Positions 1 to 5,787 of a stretch of DNA of 7,195 nt are shown piece after piece. The stretch lies in NCBI GenBank assembly GCA_012521035.1, contig JAAYND010000325.1, positions 1 through 7,195 of the forward strand. The letters run 5' to 3'. The stretch is from Methanomicrobiales archaeon (GTDB taxonomy: Archaea; Halobacteriota; Methanomicrobia; Methanomicrobiales; Methanoculleaceae). The translations under genes and the position numbers were made by a program. The notes beneath the pieces were generated by a model. The model saw only the letters and a list, made by a program, of their open reading frames with translations, had not been told where the DNA came from and made no database searches. The number at the start of each line of letters is the position of its first letter. The stretch's first letter is position 1.

Positions 1-1
1 C

Positions 2-358
2 CCCCATAACTATGTTCCAAACCTCGTATGCTACACGGGAACGCATGACAACAACACGGCGCGGGGATGGTTTGAGGAGGAGGCGTCCTGGGAGGATAAG
101 CAACGACTCTTTGCCTATATCGGGCGGGGGGTGACGGCAGATGAGATCTCGCGGGAACTCGTCCTCCTTGCGATGCGGTCGGTCGCCCGGATAAGCATCA
201 TACCGATGCAGGATATCCTCGGCCTTGGGGCGGAAGCGAGGATGAATTATCCCTCAACGACGGAAGGAAACTGGGAGTGGCGTATGACATCGGCCGAGTT
301 TGAGGATGCGCCTCTCGATCACCTCAGGCGGATCACGGAGCTCTGCGGGCGAGCCTGA
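2..358 (+). CDS. malQ: 4-alpha-glucanotransferase (amylomaltase, GH77), C-terminal part
   Basis: Only the last ~118 residues are inside the window; the gene starts to the left. GH77 enzymes are cytoplasmic and transfer alpha-1,4-glucan segments between maltodextrins or glycogen-like glucans. Reading from base 2, the fragment holds the family's C-terminal signatures. The motif YTGTHDNNTARGW (residues 11-23 of the fragment) contains the HD pair whose Asp is the transition-state stabiliser (D395 in the Thermus enzyme). GLGAEARMNYPSTTEGNWEW lies near residues 74-93 and matches the usual GLGxExRMNxPGTxxGNWxWR block, with YPST in place of the commoner TPGT. The frame is open from the edge to TGA at 356-358 and ends at a normal distance after the NWxWR motif, so the 3' end looks intact. 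The nucleophile and acid/base residues lie outside the window, so activity cannot be judged. The next gene on this strand is ~200 bp away behind its own promoter, so they are unlikely to be co-transcribed. Confidence 0.93.
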   Translation, partial: PHNYVPNLVCYTGTHDNNTARGWFEEEASWEDKQRLFAYIGRGVTADEISRELVLLAMRSVARISIIPMQDILGLGAEARMNYPSTTEGNWEWRMTSAEFEDAPLDHLRRITELCGRA

Positions 359-422
359 CTGCCGGTGCCCTGCGACCCCGACCGGCCGCACTCCCTTCTC
401 TCTCGAAACACCCTCTGCGGTT

Positions 423-440
423 GCGGCAGAACGGTGCCGC
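423..440 (+). terminator. short GC-rich hairpin after malQ, possible terminator
   Basis: GCGGCA (423-428) and TGCCGC (435-440) form a perfect 6-bp stem around a 6-nt loop, 65 bp after the malQ stop and just before the TGTAAC cluster. There is no T-tract after it, which archaeal termination normally needs, so the terminator role is weak. The rest of 359-447 shows nothing else recognisable. Confidence 0.25.
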
Positions 441-447
441 CGCGGAC

Positions 448-525
448 CTGTAACTAAATGTTACAGATCTCTGGGCAGTGTAACGAGATTGTAACACATC
501 CGGCCCTTCTGTAACAAACTGTAAC
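448..525. promoter_or_regulatory. array of six TGTAAC boxes, probable operator cluster
   Basis: TGTAAC occurs at 449-454, 479-484, 490-495, 510-515 and 520-525, and its reverse complement GTTACA at 460-465. The first two form a perfect palindrome, CTGTAAC-TAAAT-GTTACAG (448-466). The six boxes fall into three pairs. Start-to-start distance within a pair is 11, 11 and 10 bp, about one helical turn, and successive pairs are displaced by 30-31 bp, about three turns. All boxes would therefore lie on roughly the same face of the DNA, as expected for cooperative binding of a multimeric regulator. The last box ends just before the TATA-like element of the gene at 558, so occupancy would overlap the TFB/TBP site and repress. 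The regulator is not identified; autoregulation by the ribbon-helix-helix-like product of the next gene is a natural guess. Confidence 0.6.
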
Positions 526-526
526 G

Positions 527-534
527 CATATATC
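527..534 (+). promoter_or_regulatory. TATA-like element for a leaderless transcript
   Basis: CATATATC is centred near 530. Archaeal transcription usually starts 25-27 bp downstream, which would be about 556, two bases before the ATG at 558. That geometry predicts an essentially leaderless mRNA and agrees with the absence of a Shine-Dalgarno sequence before either possible ATG. It also favours 558 over the in-frame ATG at 537, which lies between the TATA and the predicted start site. Confidence 0.5.
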
Positions 535-557
535 AGATGCGGGAAAACCCTCATGAG

Positions 558-755
558 ATGTCCAGAGTGGTCCGGATCAACGAAGAAGCACTGGAAGTCG
601 CCCTGAAGTACGGGAAGAACCTCTCCCTCGGCGTCATGAAGATGGAAGAGGCGATCGCGAAACACGAGAAGGCAAAACGGGACTACAACGCCATCGAAGA
701 GATGGTCCGCCGGGCTATCCGGGAAGAGCTTGAGGTTCTGACCAGCAGGTACTGA
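558..755 (+). CDS. small ribbon-helix-helix-like protein, possible autoregulator
   Basis: This is a 65-residue protein starting MSRVVRINEEALEVALKYG; an in-frame ATG at 537 would add seven residues. The layout fits an RHH (Arc/MetJ/CopG) DNA-binding fold. A short basic N-terminal beta-strand (SRVVRI, residues 2-7) is followed by helix A (NEEALEVALKYG), a turn (KNLS), then helix B (LGVMKMEEAIAKHEK). A further charged helix (YNAIEEMVRRAIREELEVL) could mediate oligomerisation. RHH proteins dimerise through the strand and bind short boxes of about 6 bp cooperatively, which suits the TGTAAC cluster directly upstream. I do not recognise a named family. The remnant of a tnpB gene begins about 20 bp after its stop. 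Coding potential is supported by the promoter position and the amphipathic, highly charged composition. The DNA-binding role is inference from secondary-structure pattern and context; it might instead be an uncharacterised helical protein. Confidence 0.6.
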   Translation: MSRVVRINEEALEVALKYGKNLSLGVMKMEEAIAKHEKAKRDYNAIEEMVRRAIREELEVLTSRY

Positions 756-774
756 TCAGGGTTCTTCCGGCAGT

Positions 775-987
775 ACAGTGTTCCACCCCATCTTTCATCC
801 CTCTCTCGGGAGGGACATTGTGCGACAGTACGGACTTTCGGCACAGTTGACGATCCGGGCGATCTCGAAGACTATAGAAGCATACAAACGCGACATGTCC
901 ATTCAACCGATGTTTCTGCCTGAGGGAGCCATCGTTTGCGATTCCCGGATCCTGTCGTTCGTCGGCCTAGTGCTCGTTGTCATCTAA
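775..987 (+). pseudogene. decayed TnpB fragment (IS200/IS605-type element)
   Basis: The open frame encodes ~70 residues that match the N-terminal third of TnpB, the RNA-guided nuclease-like protein of IS200/IS605 and IS1341-type elements. The recognisable run is GLSAQLTIRAISKTIEAYKR followed by DMSIQP, F.PEGAIV, then DSRILSFVGL. This corresponds to the family pattern LSAQ-AIRAIA-VVEAYKRD-SIQP-F-P-GAIVYD-RILS-KGL. What precedes it (FHPIFHPSLGRDIVRQY) fits the preceding helix. The first ~50 residues and the whole catalytic part (RuvC-like Asp/Glu/Asp and zinc ribbon) are missing, and the frame ends at TAA (985-987) soon after the RILSF motif, where homology is lost in LVLVVI. No TnpA and no complete element ends are visible. 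It is a dead relic of a mobile element, not a functional gene. An ATG-less start at 775-778 only marks where the frame opens. Confidence 0.8.
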
Positions 988-1046
988 AATTCGGAGATCC
1001 TCAGGGGTGTTTGCCCCTCTTCGCGCCCTTTACCGTCATATTGAAA

Positions 1047-1087
1047 GCAGACAGGGGAGGGGGCTTTTTGCCCCCTCCCCTGTCTGC
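1047..1087. repeat. perfect 18-bp inverted repeat with T5 loop
   Basis: GCAGACAGGGGAGGGGGC (1047-1064) and its exact reverse complement (1070-1087) enclose TTTTT (1065-1069). All 18 pairs are Watson-Crick, and purines (mainly G) fill the left arm except for C at positions 2, 6 and 18, so the hairpin would be very stable on either strand. It is not a classical terminator because no T-tract follows on the plus strand, and on the minus strand the loop would be A5. Possible roles are an end of a small non-autonomous element, a REP-like repeat, a transcription barrier between the convergent genes, or an RNA hairpin. Confidence 0.85.
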
Positions 1088-1234
1088 CCCTCCCCCAGAG
1101 GCGATACCTCCCACGGTCCAGGGTATGGGGAGGGCCTGAAGAGGGAGCCATCGCGTGGGTTTCCTCTCCCGGATACGGCCCTCCTCAGGTATCGCCACGA
1201 CTGCCCCCGCCCCCCGGGGCTGGGGAGGAGGCCA
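1086..1234. repeat. nested imperfect inverted repeats, possible MITE or structured RNA
   Basis: Adjacent to the 18-bp hairpin, three inverted repeats nest around one centre. GCCCCTCCCCCAG (1086-1098) pairs with CTGGGGAGGAGGC near 1222-1234 (11 of 13). GGCGATACCT (1100-1109) pairs perfectly with AGGTATCGCC (1187-1196). GAGGGCC (1130-1136) pairs perfectly with GGCCCTC (1177-1183). The consistent nesting over ~150 bp suggests a foldable unit, such as a MITE, an intergenic repeat family or an RNA element, rather than random GC-rich sequence. No target-site duplication was found. Confidence 0.5.
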
Positions 1235-1371
1235 GAGGCCGGCACATTGAAAGGAGAGGGAGATCTCGCAAAGCCGGACTACTATCCACATTACGTGTAC
1301 CTGTTGGCGTTCCATCTCGTCAAAATCTTTGAAGATACGGTGACATGATGCACTAGCACATACCTGAACGG

Positions 1372-4083
1372 TCATTCATCCATTGCTCCATCCCCCGGTA
1401 CCAGGATCACCTTCCCCCGAACCCCGGCATACGGTGTATCGTTACAGGTAGCGATGATGACCTGACAGTGATCCGCTGAAACCTCCTCAAGGATCTGGCA
1501 GAGGCGTCGCATCCGGAGGGGGTCGGCATTCACCAACCGGTCATCGATGACGATGAGGTTGCGCTCATCTTTGCTTAAGAGAGCGCCCATCGCGAGGCGC
1601 AGGAGGACGATGACCTGTTCGTGGGTCCCGTAACTCAGGCATTTCAGGGGGAACGTCTCATCATACCGGGGATTTGAAACTCCAACCGGGAGGAGATTCT
1701 CATCCATCTGAACCGAATCATACGACCCGCTGGTGAGTACCACAAGCCAACGACTCACGAGATCAGCCACCGGCCCGGAGAACGCCGTGGATTGATGTTT
1801 CTTGAATGCCTGTGTCATATCGTGCAGGAGTTTCACGGCTTCAGCCTGCCGGGTGACCTGAGTGAGCTTGCGTCTCTTGAGATCGAGTGATGCCTCCAGA
1901 TCCCCGATTCTGGAGTAGAAGTCCTTGGATACAGCTTCCTCGACCCGGGCTTCTCTTGCTACGATCTTTTCCCGGACAGACTGCATCTGCTCTTCGATGC
2001 CTTTGAGAGCCTCCCGGGCTGCTTCGTACTGCTCCTTCGGCTCTTCAACTTGTATCCTGTACTCGTTTAGGAGCGCTGCAAGATCCTCTTTTGCTCGATT
2101 GAGTGCTGCAGTCTCTTTCATGAGCATCTCCCGCAGGCGCTCATAGGTGCCATAGGACCGCAACACCTCAGCATTCTCTCGCTCAAGTGTTCCCACCTGC
2201 GCGCGGAGTTCGCTCAGACGGTTGGATGCTTCTTGGGCACTCCGGGCTCTCTCTTCGTGGGCAGCTCGAGCCTCGACCTCCTTTTCCTGCTCATAAGCAA
2301 TCGTTTCGGTAAGTTCTTTCTTCCTCTTGCTGAGGGTCTCAGACTTTTCTCTGAGAGCATCGCTCGAGAGATCCTGTATCCCGGGAGGGGTTGCGCCGAT
2401 CCTGGTCTTCTCGGTCGTAATCTTTTGTTGGAGTCGGGTGAGCTCCGCCCGGAGTTGCTCGGGCTCTTCTTCAGAGGTGAGGTCTTTGAGGGTAGCTTTG
2501 AGCTGCCTGATCACGAGCTCAAGTTCCTGGCGCCGCTGCTGGAGATCATAGAGTTCCTGTTCCTCCGTAACACCGAACCGTTCAAAGAGCGACGCAACAT
2601 CAGCGGAGAGAGATTGCGTCTTCATCTGCAGATCTTCAAGCGACGACCCGCCGCCCCGCACGTGGACTGTTCCAAGGCCTCTGACCGTGAACGTCGTCGG
2701 CCCGAGAACGAGGTACTCTTCATCCTCAGCGAGATACTCCACAGCTGGATCCACGGTGATCTGCGCATCCTTGGCCTGGAGATCGAACCCGATACGGATA
2801 GCGGCCTGCTCAACCTGGCCCTGGAGGGTAGCCAGTTCCAGTTTCTTCTTCTGATATGTCGTGAGGTCTCTCTTCGTCGGTAGAGGCGTTGTTGAGAGGA
2901 TGTACTCCTGGTCCCGGAGCTCCTTCTCGGTGGCCTTGATGTGGTCGATTCTTTCCTGAATGTCCACCGCCTGCTCTTCAAACCGCCGGATCCGCTCTAT
3001 CGCCTGAAGGGTATCGAGTTCCGTCTCCACCTGCCGCAGTTTGGGTTCATGGGTGTTCTTCCAGGTACCGTGATGTCTCTCAGCAACCCTCAGCTCCATG
3101 TGCACTTCAGCCTGAAGATCGTTTGCTTCACGCTGTGCATCGTCGATATCCTTGACCATCTCGTCAATCTTCTTTCTACGCCGGTCTATCGCGCCAAGAT
3201 CATCTGTGACCTTCCCTCTGGCTGTTTCAGTCTGTTGCACATCCTTTTCTTTCTGGTTCTTCTCATCCTCGAGGGCGGCCCCTTCTTTGAGTCTCTGCTT
3301 AAGATCAGCAACCTCAGCACGGGTATCTTTGAGGGCAGCTTCTTTTTGCCGTTGCTCCACAGTAAAACTCTCTAATTCCAGGCGAAGCTCCTCCACATCC
3401 CTGTCTCGTTTATAGAGTGTCTGCAGTTCTTCGTCGAGATCCTGGATCTCCTTCCGGAGGAGAGCAAGATCACTTCTGGAACTGATTTCACCGGTTTTTG
3501 GAGTATAGATCGCACTATACATATCCTCAATACTCTTGAGTATCCGATCCTCTTCCGGGGACCTGGCAACCAGCGAGACAATACCCGAGAGCCCTTCCTT
3601 CACCCCGTCTGCCCATACTTCTTCGGGAAGTGGGTCGTCGCTCTGGAGATACCAGAGCGCCTGGCAGAGCCCCCGATGCTCAGGTTGTGACGACCTCCCG
3701 GGCCTCTCTCCCCGGAGTATCTCCCGTACGGCATTATCAGCCAGATCTCCTTCGTGATCGAGTTCCCATCGATCTTTCCGCCAGGTTGAGAGCTCGGCAA
3801 GAGGCATCTGGAGGAAACGTTTCCGGACCCTATACCTGGTGCCGTTCGCCAAAAAGATGATCGTCGCCTCCGGGCCGAGCGAGCTTTCCAGCGGTTGAAT
3901 CTGCCGGATATCTTCGGCCCGTGAGTTGTGTCGGTCGAAGAGAACACGGGTGAAGGCTTCGAACAGGGTCGACTTTCCGGACTCGTTCCGGCCGACGAGG
4001 AGATTGAATCCCTCATCGAACCGGAAGGTATGCGGTTCGCGATAGCTGCGCCAGTTCTGAATAGCGATCTCTTCGATGATCAT
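1372..4083 (-). CDS. SMC-like Rad50/SbcC-superfamily ATPase, YhaN-type (no zinc hook)
   Basis: This 903-residue ATPase presumably partners the overlapping Mre11-like nuclease and clamps or tethers DNA ends in an ATP-dependent complex. The start is ATG at 4083 (MIIEEIAIQNWRSY), preceded by a strong SD and overlapping the upstream stop as ATGA; a GTG at 4092 would sit inside the SD. Residue numbers follow this start. Walker A is GRNESGKST (31-39). LWYLQSDD (~144-151) occupies the Q-loop position. A long charged coiled coil spans ~200-425 and another ~490-760. Between them, where Rad50 has its CxxC hook, lies a beta-rich insert (~430-485: ITVDPAVEY, EEYLVLGPTTFTVRGLG, VHVRGGG) with no cysteine. 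The C-terminal lobe has signature LSYGTHEQVIVLLRLA (816-831), Walker B LIVIDD (843-848) with Asp-Asp instead of Asp-Glu, D-loop VNAD (851-854), and IIATCND (876-882) with no switch histidine. Only five cysteines exist and no CxxC pair. These traits match the YhaN-like branch of the superfamily rather than canonical archaeal Rad50 (family knowledge; not searched). The DNA-repair role is inferred. Confidence 0.88.
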   Translation of the reverse strand: MIIEEIAIQNWRSYREPHTFRFDEGFNLLVGRNESGKSTLFEAFTRVLFDRHNSRAEDIRQIQPLESSLGPEATIIFLANGTRYRVRKRFLQMPLAELSTWRKDRWELDHEGDLADNAVREILRGERPGRSSQPEHRGLCQALWYLQSDDPLPEEVWADGVKEGLSGIVSLVARSPEEDRILKSIEDMYSAIYTPKTGEISSRSDLALLRKEIQDLDEELQTLYKRDRDVEELRLELESFTVEQRQKEAALKDTRAEVADLKQRLKEGAALEDEKNQKEKDVQQTETARGKVTDDLGAIDRRRKKIDEMVKDIDDAQREANDLQAEVHMELRVAERHHGTWKNTHEPKLRQVETELDTLQAIERIRRFEEQAVDIQERIDHIKATEKELRDQEYILSTTPLPTKRDLTTYQKKKLELATLQGQVEQAAIRIGFDLQAKDAQITVDPAVEYLAEDEEYLVLGPTTFTVRGLGTVHVRGGGSSLEDLQMKTQSLSADVASLFERFGVTEEQELYDLQQRRQELELVIRQLKATLKDLTSEEEPEQLRAELTRLQQKITTEKTRIGATPPGIQDLSSDALREKSETLSKRKKELTETIAYEQEKEVEARAAHEERARSAQEASNRLSELRAQVGTLERENAEVLRSYGTYERLREMLMKETAALNRAKEDLAALLNEYRIQVEEPKEQYEAAREALKGIEEQMQSVREKIVAREARVEEAVSKDFYSRIGDLEASLDLKRRKLTQVTRQAEAVKLLHDMTQAFKKHQSTAFSGPVADLVSRWLVVLTSGSYDSVQMDENLLPVGVSNPRYDETFPLKCLSYGTHEQVIVLLRLAMGALLSKDERNLIVIDDRLVNADPLRMRRLCQILEEVSADHCQVIIATCNDTPYAGVRGKVILVPGDGAMDE

Positions 4084-5210
4084 GTTGACCACCCCCCGGT
4101 GATGCGATGGAGGAGTAATCGCGCTGCCCTGACAACTTCAGGATCCCGGTCTGCGAATTGATGCCCGGACCCTTTGGGTATACGGCCATCAAGGATGGTG
4201 GCGAGGGCCTCATCGATCTCATAGAGTATTCCGTCGGGGATCTGATCCGCCCCTTCACTTGCGATGGGCTGATCAACAGGGTCGGTCCAATCCAGGAAGA
4301 GCGCGTCCTCCCGGATCTCATCCCGGAGCGTCTCAAGATGCTTCAGAACCCCATCATCGGCACATCCACTGAGATCCGGTGAGATTCTGAGGAGGACTGA
4401 TGCCAGCGGTCCCAGATCTTGTATGGTTCTATTGAACGCCTCGACATCATCCGTCGTGGAGATCTCCGGTTCAAGGTTAATCCAGTCGAGGAGGTTGACA
4501 GAACAGACATCAATCCGTGGATCGGCGTGAGCCTCATCGATCTCGACGATGAGCACGTTGCCAGGATCTTTCTCACTGAAACTGGTGGGCTCCATTGTGC
4601 CCGGGTATGCTGATCTCCCAGAGACTAGATAACCGTGCCAATCCCCGAGCGCGAGATAATCAAGCCCGCTCTGCTCCGGGCGATCTACGGGTATGGGAAA
4701 GTTAAGATCGGGCCAGAACTCCAGGGATCCGTGAGCGATGCCGATGCGGATCCGGTCGTCTCCATCCGCACGGTCCGGGATCCAGGCGGTTGGATCACGG
4801 TTGCTCTGTTTCTGGGCGAGGGGGCATGCGTAGAGGACGACATCACCTCCGTGACAATATTCCTGTTGCTCCCGGAGCAGGGCAACATGTGACTCGATCC
4901 ACTTCCAGCTGGTCCTATCCCATATGCCGCCCGGGACCATGGGGTCGTGGTTGCCCGGCAGGATGTAGACCGGGATCGGGTCGAGCCGGTTGAGTGTGTC
5001 GACCGTCCGCTTCACGGCGACATCATCCACATTGTGATCTTCAAATGTATCTCCGGCGAGAATCACGAAGTCGACATCCTTCTCTTCTGCGAGTTCAACG
5101 ATATGGTTAGCCGTCTCGAATCTCTTCTGCCTGACAGTTTTCGCTTTCTCCCCGGTGTGGGCCGCCTTCATGCCGATCTGCCAGTCGGCTGTGTGCAGGA
5201 ACCTGACCAT
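4080..5210 (-). CDS. Mre11/SbcD-family metallophosphoesterase (DNA exonuclease subunit)
   Basis: This 376-residue protein has the full set of calcineurin-like phosphoesterase motifs in order: HTADWQIG (6-13), LAGDTFEDH (51-59), PGNHDP (85-90), IAHGSLEF (158-165) and ALGDWHGYL (187-195), followed by YPGTMEPTSF (202-211), typical of SbcD/Mre11 nucleases. By family knowledge it would be a Mn-dependent nuclease working with the overlapping SMC-like ATPase at DNA ends. Compared with canonical Mre11, motif I reads DWQ instead of DxH (Q11), and the last motif reads GDWH instead of GHxH (D190, H192). Two metal-ligand histidines are therefore replaced by Gln and Asp; both replacements can still coordinate metal, and I recall DWQ in some bacterial SbcD-like proteins. 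The rest (~220-376) would be the capping and ATPase-binding region and is poorly conserved. The start is ATG at 5210 with SD GAGGCGATC (5221 to 5213). It is the first gene of a two-gene operon. The choice between mre11 and sbcD/yhaO naming is left open. Confidence 0.9.
   Translation of the reverse strand: MVRFLHTADWQIGMKAAHTGEKAKTVRQKRFETANHIVELAEEKDVDFVILAGDTFEDHNVDDVAVKRTVDTLNRLDPIPVYILPGNHDPMVPGGIWDRTSWKWIESHVALLREQQEYCHGGDVVLYACPLAQKQSNRDPTAWIPDRADGDDRIRIGIAHGSLEFWPDLNFPIPVDRPEQSGLDYLALGDWHGYLVSGRSAYPGTMEPTSFSEKDPGNVLIVEIDEAHADPRIDVCSVNLLDWINLEPEISTTDDVEAFNRTIQDLGPLASVLLRISPDLSGCADDGVLKHLETLRDEIREDALFLDWTDPVDQPIASEGADQIPDGILYEIDEALATILDGRIPKGSGHQFADRDPEVVRAARLLLHRITGGWST
4081..4096 (-). 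promoter_or_regulatory. Shine-Dalgarno and ATGA coupling between nuclease and ATPase genes
   Basis: On the minus strand GGGGGTGGTC (4096 to 4087) matches the archaeal GGAGGTGATC consensus at 8 of 10 positions, and the two differences are A-to-G changes that still allow wobble pairing. It sits 3 nt before the ATG at 4083. That ATG shares its last two bases with the TGA (4082-4080) of the nuclease gene. The arrangement fixes the ATPase start and implies translational coupling, hence balanced amounts of the two subunits. Confidence 0.8.
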
Positions 5211-5212
5211 CT

Positions 5213-5256
5213 GATCGCCTCTTGGTAGAGGTTGTTACCCTTTCAGGGGGTTTAAA
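5213..5256 (-). promoter_or_regulatory. promoter and ribosome binding site of the nuclease-ATPase operon
   Basis: On the minus strand TTTAAA (5256-5251) is a plausible TATA box. A start ~26 bp downstream would be near 5227, giving a ~16-nt leader that just includes the SD GAGGCGATC (5221-5213). The SD-to-ATG spacing is normal and supports the start at 5210. No clear BRE or operator was seen. Confidence 0.45.
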
Positions 5257-5630
5257 GGCGCCGGTTTGGGATTTCTGGGGGAAGAGTGCCGGAGAGGTGA
5301 TCTTCGATACGTATCCGGGAGCGTAAAGAAACGTGTATATGTTCTGCTCATGGGCAGGAGAGCATAATGTCTCACTCGGAGGTTATCCCCGGGCTCACTC
5401 AATAGATCTACCCGACCGTGGCCCCGCTGGCAATATCTCAACCTCAAGTGCGCCTGGTACCTCCCCTTGAACCCTTCCTCGCGGCAGGGTTCGCAAAATA
5501 AGAGCCAGGGAGCTTTCTCTGCATAGTAAGTTTCAAGATGATTGTCCTCCGTATACCCAAATGAGGGGACATGAGGAGAGGGGCGGGTATCCTGGAGCGG
5601 ATCATGGTCGAGCGGGATCGAATTTATCGC
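5235..5630 (-). pseudogene. unusually open minus frame with CxxC motif, possible gene relic
   Basis: In one minus frame, translation runs for 131 codons between TGA (5633-5631) and TAA/TGA at 5235-5237. It includes GYTEDNHLETYYAEKAPWLL followed by FCEPCREEGFKGRYQAHLRL and then YCQRGHG. The cysteines at codons 5495-5484 (CEPC) and the later C-x3-H give a C-x2-C-x17-C-x3-H spacing that could bind zinc. GC at third positions looks coding-like over part of it. There is no ATG, GTG or TTG before 5447 in this frame, and I do not recognise a family. It could be a decayed gene that once stood upstream of the nuclease gene, or chance openness in GC-rich DNA. Confidence 0.2.
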
Positions 5631-5787
5631 TCAGGCGTAAGAGACTATCTGAGAAGAGATCAGCAGGTGCAACTCCTTCGATGAAGACCCCGGGCGGTAT
5701 GACAACCACCATGGGCTAGAACTGGAGATATTCGCGCTGTGATGCGCCGGAACAGGGTGGCAGGTGCTGGGAGGGTGTGGTTTTGTA
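5257..5787. other. intergenic region without a convincing gene
   Basis: Apart from the open minus frame noted separately, nothing firm is present. On the plus strand GTATAT near 5335 lies ~30 bp before GGAGA (5357-5361) and ATG 5367, but that frame stops after 12 codons. The same frame reopens at ATG 5571 for 37 charged residues (MRRGAGILERIMVERDRIYR and on) ending at 5684. Repeated stops make a working gene unlikely. No tRNA, CRISPR or clear inverted repeat was found. Confidence 0.5.

Larger units (their letters stand above)
988..1371. other. non-coding G/C-skewed intergenic region with dense inverted repeats
   Basis: No convincing gene lies between the tnpB relic and the stop codon of the ATPase gene. 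Open frames across it on both strands give low-complexity Pro/Gly/Arg-rich translations caused by runs of G and C. The region holds several inverted repeats, listed separately. A small extra stem, AGGGG-TGTTTG-CCCCT, lies near 1003-1018. The sequence CATTGAAAGGAGAGGG near 1247-1262 loosely repeats ATATTGAAAGCAGACAGGGG near 1038-1057, so two related sequences flank the structured block. The last ~90 bases (1263-1371) are of ordinary composition with nothing recognisable. Confidence 0.6.

Noticed and set aside
448..525. TGTAAC repeats considered as a CRISPR array or origin iterons
   Set aside because: The repeat unit is only 6 bp with 4-5 bp or ~14 bp between copies, too short for CRISPR. There is no AT-rich unwinding region or replication gene beside it, and the position against a TATA element fits an operator better.
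1047..1087. 18-bp hairpin as an intrinsic terminator
   Set aside because: No T-tract follows on the plus strand, and on the minus strand it is ~285 bp beyond the ATPase stop with no T-tract, so termination is not supported.
1001..1375. 124-codon minus open frame between the ATPase stop and the tnpB relic
   Set aside because: The translation is Pro/Gly/Arg-rich low complexity generated by the G/C runs and hairpins, overlaps the ATPase stop codon, and shows no domain.
2233..2883. 216-codon plus-strand open frame inside the ATPase gene
   Set aside because: It lies wholly antisense to a long coding region with clear conserved motifs; its Leu/Glu/Arg-rich translation is the mirror of coiled-coil codons, with no promoter or SD.
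5367..5684. Plus-strand gene beginning at ATG 5367 behind a good-looking SD and TATA
   Set aside because: The frame stops after 12 codons and has further stops before reopening at 5571; the translated pieces match nothing I know.
5221..5787. tRNA or other structured RNA gene in the gap between the operon and the TPR gene
   Set aside because: No cloverleaf arms, GTTCRA-type T-loop with matching stems, or long inverted repeats were found by eye.
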